Assembly (NCBI GenBank): GCA_011523545.1
Contig: WTGN01000081.1
Location: 1-64,000 of the forward strand
Reading direction: 5' to 3'
DNA length: 64,000 nucleotides
Source: Chloroflexota bacterium
GTDB lineage: Bacteria; Chloroflexota; Anaerolineae; Aggregatilineales; Phototrophicaceae
In this document: positions 7,464 to 16,128 of the stretch, piece after piece
How positions within the stretch are numbered: the first letter of the stretch is position 1
Layout of the letters: each line of letters opens with the position of its first letter
Notes under the pieces: model-generated
The model's input: the letters and a program-made list of their open reading frames with translations, nothing else
What the model was told of the DNA's origin: nothing
Databases searched by the model: none
Translations under genes and position numbers: made by a program

Positions 7464-8255
7464 CTAGGTCTGTTTTAGCAGTTCTTCGTCGCCGCGGCGC
7501 TGGCGATAGCCATGCACGATCAAGCCGGGACGGCCATTGCTCTGCCCGGCCAGCTGGTCGTTATGCGGGTCGCGGAAGCCCATGCGCACCATGCGGCGCG
7601 GCTCTTGCGTCTGGTTGATGTAGGAGCCGTGAATGCAGTAAATATGGAAGACGACCACATCGCCGCGTTTCGCCGGCACCGGCGCCGTGTCTTCCAGGTT
7701 GTAATCGTCCGTGTTGAGATGGGGTGAGCAAGGCGTGCCATCCGGGTTCTTCAAGATATGCGGCAGCTTGCCCATCTTGTGCGAGCCAGCCAGGAAGCGG
7801 ATTTCGCCGTTCTCGTGAAAGGTGTCATCCAGGTGCACCAGCGTATCGAGAAAGCGCCCGTCGCTGTGTTCGTAAAAGGGAGAGTCCTGGTGCATCGGGA
7901 ACGGATGACCCGTCTGCGGCGGCTTGATATGCATGGTGGTGTGATGCAGCTCGACGCTCGAATCCAGCAGCTGCGACAGGCATTTCGTCAGCTTCGGATG
8001 GGTGACGGCGCGCATCCAGGCATCGGAGTACAAGTGCAAGTCATGCATCGCCGTCAGCTTCACCTGCTTCTCCACTTCCTCGTCCAGGTAAACATCGCGC
8101 CAGGGTCCCGACCAGCCCGGGCTGGTGATCGACCAATCCTCAATCAGCCGGTCAAGGCTGTCCGACAATGCCGTGATCTCCGCCTCGTTGAAGACCTGCG
8201 GAATGCGCAGATAACCGTTTTCATGAAAAAAATCAATTTGCTCCTGACTTAGCAT
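7464..8255 (-). CDS. Phytanoyl-CoA dioxygenase family (PhyH) oxygenase
   Basis: A 263-residue Fe(II)/2-oxoglutarate-dependent oxygenase. The metal triad is readable as H122-x-D124 in 'PFPMHQDSPFY' and a distal His at about 209 in 'HIYCIHGSYINQT'. An Arg pair at 220-221 could bind 2-oxoglutarate. These enzymes hydroxylate varied small molecules, and the name does not imply phytanic acid here. Placed between an Opp-type importer and amino-sugar genes, it may remove an O- or N-alkyl group or open the imported substrate for the downstream enzymes; this is inference. The start ATG is preceded by an AGGGGGA-like ribosome site. Its stop is 15 nt before the kinase start. Confidence 0.85.
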   Translation of the reverse strand: MLSQEQIDFFHENGYLRIPQVFNEAEITALSDSLDRLIEDWSITSPGWSGPWRDVYLDEEVEKQVKLTAMHDLHLYSDAWMRAVTHPKLTKCLSQLLDSSVELHHTTMHIKPPQTGHPFPMHQDSPFYEHSDGRFLDTLVHLDDTFHENGEIRFLAGSHKMGKLPHILKNPDGTPCSPHLNTDDYNLEDTAPVPAKRGDVVVFHIYCIHGSYINQTQEPRRMVRMGFRDPHNDQLAGQSNGRPGLIVHGYRQRRGDEELLKQT

Positions 8256-8363
8256 GTCAACTGTCCCCCTCAGTCAAATCTAATCGCACAATGCATCAGC
8301 CACTGCAAGCTGGCTGTGAGCTAATTAAACAGTGTAAAGAACTTACATATATGTCACCGGCGT

Positions 8364-8390
8364 TGTACGGGCGAGCCGGTGGCTCGCCCA
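8364..8390. repeat. Single TGTACGGGCG-family hairpin
   Basis: A GAGCCGGTGGCTC hairpin variant with the outer arm TGTACGGG instead of TGTAGGGG. The same subtype recurs near 22857 and 25980 with similar flanks. It lies between the ABC fusion gene and phyH. Confidence 0.75.
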
Positions 8391-8451
8391 CGCTTGGGAG
8401 AGGCCGTCTAATGCCGATGGCCCTTTTTGAAGGCTAATTCATCGTCAGGCG

Positions 8452-11004
8452 CTAGCCCTCCAGGCTTTCCACCGTCAGTTGATAAGGCGCGTCGCCGACC
8501 AAGCCATAGCGGTCCACCTGCGCCGACCCGACGATGATGGTGTATACGCCCGCATTCAGCGTCAGCGCCGCGTTATAGCTGCGCCGCGGCCGCACCCCGG
8601 TATCGCCCAGCGCCGCCACAAATGCGCCGTCCGGTCCATAAATCGTGCCATAAGGCGAGTTGAGGTTGCCGCCGCTCAAGCCGCTGCCGCCCGTGCGAAT
8701 CTTGACCGACACGTTCTGGCCGGCGGTCGCCTCGAAGCGGTAACTGTGCTTGTCACTCTCATCGGCGATTTCGTCCAAAGTCGCCTCATCCAATGTCAGC
8801 GCGCCTTTGTCCACCGCCCCAGCAGGCGACAAGATGAAGTCGGGCTGCGGCAGCGGCGTCGGATCAAGCGCTGGAATCGGCGTCGGTTCCGGCAGCGCCG
8901 GCGGTGCGTCGCCCTCGATTTCCACTTGATAAGGCGCATCGCCGACCAAGCCATAGCGGTCAACTTCGGCCGCCCCGACGATGATGGTGTACGTGCCCGC
9001 CTTCAAGACAATAGGCGCGTTGTAGCTGCGCCGCGGTCGCACCGCCGTATCACCCAGCGGCGCCACAAATTCGCCGTCAGGTCCGTAGATCGTGCCATAA
9101 GGCGAGTTGAGGTTGCCGCCGCTCAAGCCGCCGCCGCCGGTGCGAATCTTGACGGTGACTTCCTGGCCCTCGGCGCCTTCAAAACTGTAACGGTGCAAGT
9201 CAGCCTCGTCGGCGATTTCGTCTATCGCTACGACGTTGAGCGCCAGCACGCCCTTGTCAACCGCCCCATCGGCCGACAGCTTGAAGTCCTGCTCCGGGAT
9301 CGGCGTTGGCGCCAGCGTCGGTTCGCTCTCGGGTGCGTCGCCTTCGACTTCGATCTGGTAAGGCGCGTCGCCGACCAAACCATAGCGATCAACTTCGGCC
9401 GCCCCGACGATGATGGTGTATGTGCCCGCCTGCAAGACGAGAGGCGCGTTGTAGCTGCGGCGCGGTCGCACCGCCGTATCCCCCAGCGGCGCCACAAATT
9501 CGCCGTCAGGTCCATAGATCGTGCCATAAGGCGAGTTGAGGTTGCCGCCGCTCAAACCGCCGCCGCCCGTGCGAATCTTGACGGTGACTTCCTGGCCCTC
9601 AACGCCTTCAAAGGTATATTGATGAATGTCGCCTTCGCCAGCGATTTCATCCACCGTCACCACATTGAGCGCCAGCGCGCCCTTGTCAACCTCCCCATCA
9701 GGCGACAGCTTGAAGTCCTGCTCCGGGATCGGCGTCGGTTCCGGCGTGGCCGCTTCAGCTTGGGCGGTCGCCTGGGCGATCGCTTCGGCTTGCGCGGTCG
9801 CGGCCGCCTCAGTCGCTTCCGCAGCCCGGGCTTCAGCCGTCGCTTCGGCGGCGATGGCGGCATTGTTCTGATTGATTGCATAAATGGCGACCGCCGCTAC
9901 CACAATCAACAGGATCACGGCGGCGGCCAGCGGCGCCCGCGACCGGCGCTCCGGTTGCATGACCGCGTCCGTCTTCGGTTTGCTGTAAAGAATCGGCGCT
10001 TCAATCGGCGCGATCTCCCGCTCTTCATAGAGGTAACAGGCCGCCTCGTGCGCGGGTTTGTCCATCTTGAAAAGGGGCGGCTGCTCTTCCAGGCATTTGT
10101 CCATGCGGTGGGGGCAGCGCGGATAATAGCGACAGCCGACGGCGGCGGCCGTGCGCATTTCCTCTTCACTGGGCAGGCTGATGTTGACATCCCATTTGTC
10201 GGTCGGGTCGGGCACGGGCACCGAGTCGATCAGCAGTTGCACGTATGGGTGCTGCGGCGCGTCGATGACATCCATGGCGGCGCCGCGCTCCGCGGTCGTG
10301 CCTTGATAGAGCATATAAATCTGATCGCCGATCTGGTATGCCGTGCTCAGATCGTGCGTGATATACAAGAACGAGATATTGTAGTCATCGCGCAGGCGCA
10401 GCATGGCATCGAGAATCGAGGCGCGCAGGGAGGCGTCCACCATCGACACCGGCTCATCGGCCACGATCAGCCGTGGCTTGATCATGTAGGCGCGCGCCAT
10501 CATGATGCGCTGCCGCTGCCCCCCGCTCAGCTGATGCGGATACTTGCGCAAGACATCTTCGCCATACAAGCCAACGACATTCAGGCCGGCCTCGACCATG
10601 TCGCGATATTCGCTTTGGTTATCCGACAGGCTGAAATGCTTGTTGACGAGATCAAAGACGTGGTCGATGCGGTAGAAGGGGTTGTAGACGCCGAAGGGAT
10701 CCTGAAAGACGGCTTGCACGTTGCGGCGATAAGCCTTCAGCTGGGCGTCGCTCATGTCGGTGATGTCTTCGCCGTCGAAGATGATATGGCCCGATGACAG
10801 CTTGATGAAGCCGAGCACGAGGTTGGCCAGCGTCGTCTTGCCGCTGCCGCTTTCGCCGGCGATGGTGGTGATGGTCGCCGGCGTTTCGTCAATCGTCATG
10901 TTGAAGTTGTCGAGCGCGACTACGGTCTTCTTGCCGCTGCCGAGGAAACCGCCGGTCGAATATATCTTGGTGGCGTCACGGATTTGCAAGAGTGGCGAGG
11001 GCAT
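8452..11004 (-). CDS. Oligopeptide-type ABC ATPase (OppF-like) fused to a membrane helix and three tandem beta domains
   Basis: An 850-residue fusion. Residues 1-330 are a complete OppF/DppF-type ATPase: Walker A GESGSGKT (50-57), Q-loop Q101, signature LSGGQ (159-163), Walker B with 'VADEP' (181-185), H217, then the oligo/dipeptide C-terminal domain with Cys 291, 297, 304 and 323. Residues 357-377 form one hydrophobic helix preceded by 'PERRSR', so by the positive-inside rule the rest would face outside. After an Ala/Glu/Thr linker ending 'TPEPTPIP' come three near-identical domains of roughly 135 residues (about 430-565, 570-705, 715-850), each with 'GNLNSPYGTIYGPDG' and 'DRYGLVGDAPYQ', resembling pre-peptidase C-terminal beta-sandwiches. 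The start has GAGGAGG just upstream. The gene overlaps oppD by 29 bp. Normal OppF proteins end near residue 330. Confidence 0.85.
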   Translation of the reverse strand: MPSPLLQIRDATKIYSTGGFLGSGKKTVVALDNFNMTIDETPATITTIAGESGSGKTTLANLVLGFIKLSSGHIIFDGEDITDMSDAQLKAYRRNVQAVFQDPFGVYNPFYRIDHVFDLVNKHFSLSDNQSEYRDMVEAGLNVVGLYGEDVLRKYPHQLSGGQRQRIMMARAYMIKPRLIVADEPVSMVDASLRASILDAMLRLRDDYNISFLYITHDLSTAYQIGDQIYMLYQGTTAERGAAMDVIDAPQHPYVQLLIDSVPVPDPTDKWDVNISLPSEEEMRTAAAVGCRYYPRCPHRMDKCLEEQPPLFKMDKPAHEAACYLYEEREIAPIEAPILYSKPKTDAVMQPERRSRAPLAAAVILLIVVAAVAIYAINQNNAAIAAEATAEARAAEATEAAATAQAEAIAQATAQAEAATPEPTPIPEQDFKLSPDGEVDKGALALNVVTVDEIAGEGDIHQYTFEGVEGQEVTVKIRTGGGGLSGGNLNSPYGTIYGPDGEFVAPLGDTAVRPRRSYNAPLVLQAGTYTIIVGAAEVDRYGLVGDAPYQIEVEGDAPESEPTLAPTPIPEQDFKLSADGAVDKGVLALNVVAIDEIADEADLHRYSFEGAEGQEVTVKIRTGGGGLSGGNLNSPYGTIYGPDGEFVAPLGDTAVRPRRSYNAPIVLKAGTYTIIVGAAEVDRYGLVGDAPYQVEIEGDAPPALPEPTPIPALDPTPLPQPDFILSPAGAVDKGALTLDEATLDEIADESDKHSYRFEATAGQNVSVKIRTGGSGLSGGNLNSPYGTIYGPDGAFVAALGDTGVRPRRSYNAALTLNAGVYTIIVGSAQVDRYGLVGDAPYQLTVESLEG

Positions 11005-12013
11005 TCGTCCTCCTCTCTTCGAATTGCGCGTCATACAAGTGACAAGCAACCTCGTGTTTGTCGTCTACTATGAACGGAGGCGGCTCCTCCAGCGCGCAAT
11101 GTTCCCAGGCGAACGGACAGCGCAGCCGGAAGATGCAGCCGGAGGGCGGGTTGCGCGGGTCATGCGTGATGCCCTCGGTGATTTTCAGCGGCTTGCGCTC
11201 TTTGATCGACGGGATGGAGTCTATCAACAGCTGCGTGTATGGATGCAGCGGATTGGCGTAGACATTTTCCACCGGCGCGATTTCGACCATCTTGCCGGCG
11301 TACATCACCGCGATACGGTCAACGATCTGCGCAAGCAAACCCATGTCATGGCCGATGACGATCAGCGATACGCCGATCTCGTCTTTGACATTGACCAGCG
11401 TCTGCGCCACGATGCGCTGCACCACGACATCAAGCGCGCTCGTCGCTTCATCGGCGATGACCACCGTCGGGTGCAGGGCCACGCCCATCGCTATGCAGAC
11501 GCGCTGCTTCATGCCGCCGCTGAGCTCATGCGGGTACATATTGTAAATGCGGTTGGGCAAGCCCACATTTTGAAACAATTCGAAGATGCGTTCGCGCAAG
11601 GCCTCGCGGTCTTTCTGCTTGCCCTCGTGCGATTCAATCACATCGATAATCTGATCTTTGACGCGCATCGTCGGGTTCAGCGAGTTCATCGCCCCCTGCG
11701 GGATCAGCGACAGGCCGGTCCAGCGGAACTTGCGCAGCTCTTCCTCTTCCAGGTTCAGCACCTCGGTGCCATCCACCTCAATGCTGCCATGCACGATGTA
11801 ACCGGGCGGCTGCACCAATTGCAGGATGCCATAAGCCGTTGTCGATTTGCCGCAGCCCGATTCGCCGACCAAGCCCAGCGTCTCGCCTTCGTAGAGATTG
11901 AAGCTGATATCGCTGACGGCGATGACATCGCCCTGCGGCGTGGCGTAATGGATGCGCAAATTGTCAACACTGAGGACCACGCGGTCGCTGCCGTTGGATT
12001 TTTGCTCTGACAT
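10976..12013 (-). CDS. Oligopeptide/dipeptide-type ABC transporter ATP-binding protein (OppD/DppD)
   Basis: A 345-residue ATPase energising the importer encoded upstream. It has Walker A GESGCGKS (50-57), Q-loop in 'LIPQGAMNSLNP', signature LSGGM (164-168), Walker B 'VVIADEATSALD' (from 184) and the switch His in 'VIGHDMG'. The C-terminal oligopeptide-transporter domain holds a Cys-containing 'GCIFRLRCPFAWEHC' segment, a potential Fe-S or metal site common in this subfamily. It overlaps the OppF-like fusion gene by 29 bp and follows oppC by 21 nt. OppD and OppF normally form a heterodimer on the inner face of the membrane. Such transporters also carry oligosaccharides, which fits the amino-sugar genes downstream. 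Confidence 0.93.
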   Translation of the reverse strand: MSEQKSNGSDRVVLSVDNLRIHYATPQGDVIAVSDISFNLYEGETLGLVGESGCGKSTTAYGILQLVQPPGYIVHGSIEVDGTEVLNLEEEELRKFRWTGLSLIPQGAMNSLNPTMRVKDQIIDVIESHEGKQKDREALRERIFELFQNVGLPNRIYNMYPHELSGGMKQRVCIAMGVALHPTVVIADEATSALDVVVQRIVAQTLVNVKDEIGVSLIVIGHDMGLLAQIVDRIAVMYAGKMVEIAPVENVYANPLHPYTQLLIDSIPSIKERKPLKITEGITHDPRNPPSGCIFRLRCPFAWEHCALEEPPPFIVDDKHEVACHLYDAQFEERRTNALATLANP

Positions 12014-12034
12014 ATCTCTACGCTCCGGCCGGCT

Positions 12035-13015
12035 CTAGTTCGCTTTGCGCAAACGCGGATTGGCGATCTCGTCCAGCCCCAGGTTGATCAGCAGCAGCGC
12101 GATGAAGACGACTGCCAGAATGACGGTCGGGATGCCCCACCACCACCACATGTTGCGCAGCAAAGCGGCCGCCTCGATCGAGAAGAATATGGACACACCC
12201 AGCGAGGGAATGCGCTGCGGGCCAAGGCCGAGCAATTCCAGCCCCACCGCCGCGAGGATGGCGCCGGTCATATTGCCGATATAACTGGCCGCCAAATAAG
12301 GCAGCAGGTTGGGCATGATCTCGCGGTACATGATGTCGCGCGTCGGCACGCCCGAAAGCCGCGCCATCTGCACATAACCGCTCTCCCGCATGCTCAGGAC
12401 CTGGGCGCGGATATAGCGGGTCGGCGTCGCCCAGGCGAACATTGATATCAGCAGCGCCATCGTCACAAGGCTGATGCTCGGCAAGACCGACTGAATCACG
12501 ACCAGTACAAGGAGGGAGGGAATGGTGATGGTCACATCTGTCGCCAGGCGAATGACATCATCAACCCAGCCGCCGACGAAACCGGACAAGAAGCCCAGGA
12601 TGATGCCGACGCACATGCCGATGGAAGCGGCGATGACGCCGACGCCTATCGTGCGCGGCGTGCCGACAATGATCAACGCCAGCATATCGCGTCCACTGTT
12701 TTCCGTGCCCAGCGGGTGTTCGGGGATGCCTTCCTGGCCGCGCCAGTTGGTAAAGCCCACCGGCGGCATGTTCAATGGCGAACTGGCGGCCAAAGCCAAC
12801 TCGGTATCCCAGAATAGATTGCCCAAAAAAACGAAGAAAAAGATAAGGCCAATGATGGACGCGCCAGCGAGAAACTTCCAGTTCAACCAGGGGTTGTCAA
12901 AACGATTTAGCGCGCCCGCCTTCTTCGTTCCGCCAGCGACAGGCGCCAGCCCGGCATATCGGCTGTCAAGGTCTTTTCCGGGGGGGCCGCCGCTCGAACT
13001 GCTGGAGTCTGCCAT
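12035..13015 (-). CDS. ABC transporter permease (OppC/DppC type)
   Basis: A 326-residue inner-membrane subunit of the family-5 importer. After a Ser/Gly-rich cytoplasmic N-terminus comes a first helix (about residues 50-72), a periplasmic loop, and the five-helix permease core. The coupling EAA loop is readable as 'ARLSGVPTRDIMYREIMPNLLP' shortened around residue 220, with the conserved Gly. The start has a very strong ribosome site (GGAGGGGAGG). It begins two bases after the stop of the OppB-type gene (13018), a near overlap implying translational coupling. Length and order (B, C, D, F) are canonical. Confidence 0.92.
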   Translation of the reverse strand: MADSSSSSGGPPGKDLDSRYAGLAPVAGGTKKAGALNRFDNPWLNWKFLAGASIIGLIFFFVFLGNLFWDTELALAASSPLNMPPVGFTNWRGQEGIPEHPLGTENSGRDMLALIIVGTPRTIGVGVIAASIGMCVGIILGFLSGFVGGWVDDVIRLATDVTITIPSLLVLVVIQSVLPSISLVTMALLISMFAWATPTRYIRAQVLSMRESGYVQMARLSGVPTRDIMYREIMPNLLPYLAASYIGNMTGAILAAVGLELLGLGPQRIPSLGVSIFFSIEAAALLRNMWWWWGIPTVILAVVFIALLLINLGLDEIANPRLRKAN

Positions 13016-13017
13016 GT

Positions 13018-14028
13018 CTACCTCCCCTCCAGGCTAATCCTGGGATCAATCAAAGGATAGGTCAGATCGATGATCAGCGTCGCCAGCGCGCTGCTGACGA
13101 TCAAGATGAGCGCCGTACCTTGAATGAGCCCGAAATCCAATGTGTTGATTCCGGAATAAATCAGCGAGCCCATGCCATTGTAGGTGAACATGATCTCCAC
13201 CAGCACCGAGCCGTTGATCAAAGTGCCAATCGAGACTGCCAGCGCCGTCATCTGCGGCAGAATCGCGTTGCGAATCATATAGCGGTACAGGACGTAGAAT
13301 GGCTTCAAGCCCTTGGCCTGCGCCAGGATCATATAATCTTCGCCCTCAATCGTGACCATCATGCCGCGCATGCCCAGCGCCCAAAAGCCGAATGTCGCCA
13401 ACACGATGGACATGGCTGGCAGGAAACCGTGATAGAGTACGCTGCCGAGGAACTCGGGACTGAGCTCAGGCACCATGCCGCGGCCATAAGAGCCAACAAT
13501 TGGGAAGAGTGGCAGCTTGAAGCCAAAAATATAGACGAGCAGCAAACTCAACAGCGCCGGCGGCACTGACGTGAAGGACATCGAAATCGGTATCATCAGC
13601 TTTAGCAGCTTGGGCGTTCTATACCAAGCCAGCAAAGCGCCGCATAGATTGCCCACCGTGAAGAAGATGATGGTGGAAATACCAATCAAGCCGATAGTCC
13701 AGGGCAAGGCCCGCCCGACCAATTCGGTCACAGTCGCCGGGAAATTCCCCATCGAATAACCGAGATCCAGGCGCAGTGTATTCCCCAAGTAATTTAAGTA
13801 CTGAACATGAATCGGGTCGTCAAGCCCGAAGCGCTTGCGCCAGCTCTCGATGATTAAATCAGCGCCTTCAACAAAACCCTCAAACTGAGCCATGCGCGCG
13901 ATCATCGCTCCAATGGGGTCGCCCGGCGCCAGGCGCGGAATGATGAACATCAAGGTCGCCGCCACCCAGATGGTTAAGAAAAACACCAGCAACCGGCGCA
14001 GCAAATAATTAAGTGAGAAGCTTCCCAT
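13018..14028 (-). CDS. ABC transporter permease (OppB/DppB type)
   Basis: A 336-residue inner-membrane subunit. The N-terminus 'LLRRLLVFFLTIWVAATLMFIIPRLAPGDP' is the hallmark OppB signature (helix 1 followed by the PGDP turn), seen around residues 9-38. Five further hydrophobic segments follow, and the coupling loop carries 'AQAKGLKPFYVLYRYMIRNA'. The start is preceded by GAAGGG. The gene lies 190 bp downstream of the solute-binding protein gene across a stem-loop, a layout that usually lets the binding protein be made in excess over the membrane parts. Confidence 0.92.
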   Translation of the reverse strand: MGSFSLNYLLRRLLVFFLTIWVAATLMFIIPRLAPGDPIGAMIARMAQFEGFVEGADLIIESWRKRFGLDDPIHVQYLNYLGNTLRLDLGYSMGNFPATVTELVGRALPWTIGLIGISTIIFFTVGNLCGALLAWYRTPKLLKLMIPISMSFTSVPPALLSLLLVYIFGFKLPLFPIVGSYGRGMVPELSPEFLGSVLYHGFLPAMSIVLATFGFWALGMRGMMVTIEGEDYMILAQAKGLKPFYVLYRYMIRNAILPQMTALAVSIGTLINGSVLVEIMFTYNGMGSLIYSGINTLDFGLIQGTALILIVSSALATLIIDLTYPLIDPRISLEGR

Positions 14029-14166
14029 ATCAGCGCCCTTCTCTACGTTGCTTTCTTCGCTGTGTTATTGGCGTAAAACAAAAATATAACGCTGCGCTTA
14101 CAAACTATTTTTTCAATGCTTGCATTTCTAAGAAACGCAAGCATCGAATCTAGTCCCAGTTCAGCT

Positions 14167-14201
14167 GGGGCCTCCGCCAGCAGCCGCCAGCGGAGAACCC
14201 C
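14167..14201 (-). terminator. Stem-loop between solute-binding protein and permease genes (possible attenuator)
   Basis: GGGG-C-CTCCGC pairs with GCGGAG-AA-CCCC around a 12-nt loop, just downstream of the binding-protein stop codon. No T-run follows on the transcribed strand. It therefore looks less like a full terminator and more like a partial attenuator or an mRNA-stabilising 3' hairpin, which would raise binding protein over permease. Confidence 0.5.
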
Positions 14202-14218
14202 AAAACGGTATCAAATCC

Positions 14219-15961
14219 TTACATGCCAGCCTTGGTCAGTTCGGAGATGATCTGATGCGTCGAATGCCACCAGGTGGCCGGGTGGTTGAAGTTGTTGTCA
14301 GACGTCGGCCAGCCTTCCCAGTAGGTGCTGTTGAAGGGAATCAGCTTGGTCGCCTGGTTCAACGGCAGGATCGGCAGGTCCTCATAGAAGTACTGATAAG
14401 CATCCAGCACCAGGGGGATGACCTGCGGATCGCCCAGCGGGAGCGTGCCGATCTGCGCGACGATCTCGCTGTAGGCCTCGTTGTTCATGCCGGACCAGCG
14501 GGCGTGGTTGCTGCCCGAGGAACGCTCGCCAATCGGAACGTAGTGACGCGCCGTGTAGCGATCCAGCGACGCCCAGGGTTCGTTAACCGAGCCGCAAGCA
14601 TCCCAGTCCGTCGTGGCTTCGTAGTTGCCGAAGCGCTTGTTGTCGTCCCAGGTCGGGCCGGCGATGACTGCGGCGCTGGCGTTGACGCCAAAGGCGCGCA
14701 GCTGCTCAACCAGAACCGAGGTGATGCGCCGCTTCTCGATGAAGCCCTCATGCACCTGAATCGCCAGGTTCAAGACATGGCCGTCAGCATCCTGCCACAG
14801 GCCGTCGCCGCCGCGAACGTAGCCGTTGGCGGTCAGCAATTCTTCGGCCGCCATGTGGTTCGAAGTCGAGCTGAGGCCCATGCCGGCGTCCTCAATCGCG
14901 TCGATGAAGGGGAACATCGCGCCGTACTCAACAAACATCGTGCGCGAAGGAATGGTGACGCCTTCATAAGCGACCTCGATGATGTTGTCGCGGTCGACGA
15001 TGTGGTTGATCGCCCAGCGCATGTCGGCGTTGTCCCAAGGCGCGACATCGGTCTGGAAGGTCAGCTGACGCGGGCAGGGATCCAGCCATACGTAGGGCAT
15101 GCCATCGACCCAGGCGAAGATGTTGTCGTTCTGCGCCTGCATCGCCTCAAAGGCGCCCAGAGTGACGTCCATGATGCTGTCAACTTCGTTGTTGACGGCC
15201 AGCGTGGTGCGAATCTGGTCGTTGCCGGTGATGATCCAGATCAAGCGCAGCGGCTCAGGCATGCTCAAAGCGCCCGTTTTAGCGCCCCACCAGTCCTCGT
15301 TGCGGTCGTAGATCCAGTTGGTCTCGTCGGCGTGGGTCAAGGTATAGGGACCGGAACCGACCGGCGGGAAGTTCTTGAATGTGAAGGGATCCTGGTCGGC
15401 CCAGACATGCTCAGGCATGACCAAGATGTTGCCGCCGATCTTGACGGTCAGGAAGTCCAGCTGGAAGCGCGGGTTGGGCGCCTTCAGGGTGAACTGAACC
15501 GTCGTCGCGTCAACGGCTTCCACGCTGTCAACCCAGGTCTGGACGTTGCCGGCGCGCCAGAGGCCCGCGTTTTCCGGGTTGCCCAGCATCTCAAAGGTGA
15601 AAACGACATCGCTGGAGTCCAGCGCTTCGCCATCGGACCATTCCGCGCCTTCGCGCAGGTTCAAGGTCCATACATCAAGCGAATCATTGCTGGATGCGCT
15701 CTCGCCCAGCCAGGGGATGATCTCGCCGGTTTCGTAGTTCAGGATGAACAAGGGTTGGAAGACGGCTTGGCCCAAACCACCATTGCTGAGGTTGTTCGGC
15801 ACGTAGGGATTGTAGTTGTCAAAGGCGGGCTGGGGACCAACGCGACCGTCACGGTCGAAGATCGCGGTGTCTTCACGCGCGACATCCTGCGCCATAGCCG
15901 TGAAGCTAAAGGACGCAACGAGGACGGCGAGAAGAACGAAAAGTACGGTTCTTGCATTCAT
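14219..15961 (-). CDS. ABC transporter solute-binding protein, family 5 (peptide/nickel/oligosaccharide type)
   Basis: A 580-residue exported binding protein delivering substrate to the OppBCDF-type importer encoded downstream. A signal peptide (residues 1-25, cleavage near 'AMAQD') lacks a lipobox Cys, so anchoring is not by lipid. Family features include 'NGGLGQAVFQPLFILNYETGEIIPWL' (read in part), 'TLNLREGAEWSDGEALDSSDV' near residue 95 and the typical 'RWAINHIVDRDNI' in the second lobe. This family binds peptides, but also oligosaccharides in many heterotrophs. The co-transcribed NanE, sugar kinase and Gfo/Idh/MocA genes favour a sugar-containing ligand, which is inference. The gene follows a GntR/LacI-type regulator on the same strand. 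Confidence 0.9.
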   Translation of the reverse strand: MNARTVLFVLLAVLVASFSFTAMAQDVAREDTAIFDRDGRVGPQPAFDNYNPYVPNNLSNGGLGQAVFQPLFILNYETGEIIPWLGESASSNDSLDVWTLNLREGAEWSDGEALDSSDVVFTFEMLGNPENAGLWRAGNVQTWVDSVEAVDATTVQFTLKAPNPRFQLDFLTVKIGGNILVMPEHVWADQDPFTFKNFPPVGSGPYTLTHADETNWIYDRNEDWWGAKTGALSMPEPLRLIWIITGNDQIRTTLAVNNEVDSIMDVTLGAFEAMQAQNDNIFAWVDGMPYVWLDPCPRQLTFQTDVAPWDNADMRWAINHIVDRDNIIEVAYEGVTIPSRTMFVEYGAMFPFIDAIEDAGMGLSSTSNHMAAEELLTANGYVRGGDGLWQDADGHVLNLAIQVHEGFIEKRRITSVLVEQLRAFGVNASAAVIAGPTWDDNKRFGNYEATTDWDACGSVNEPWASLDRYTARHYVPIGERSSGSNHARWSGMNNEAYSEIVAQIGTLPLGDPQVIPLVLDAYQYFYEDLPILPLNQATKLIPFNSTYWEGWPTSDNNFNHPATWWHSTHQIISELTKAGM

Positions 15962-16128
15962 GTGTTGTACTCCTACAACTATTGAATAGGGTTTGCGATC
16001 GCCAACTCCAAAATTGGTTTGTCATTCAGGGCGGCGTAGACACTCGCCTACCCAAATGACGGGCGCGTCGGCGGCGCCCAGGTTGCCAAGCAAACTTGTT
16101 GGTTTTCCTTCGCTTGCGCCTCCTCTCC

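Noticed and set aside
8479..10797. A 772-codon open frame antisense to the ABC fusion gene
   Set aside because: It is the mirror of a well-supported GC-rich gene with repeated domains. Its translation is Arg/His-rich without any recognised motif, and it has no ribosome site.
14255..15985. A 576-codon open frame antisense to the family-5 solute-binding protein
   Set aside because: The minus-strand gene has a signal peptide and family motifs; the antisense frame has none.
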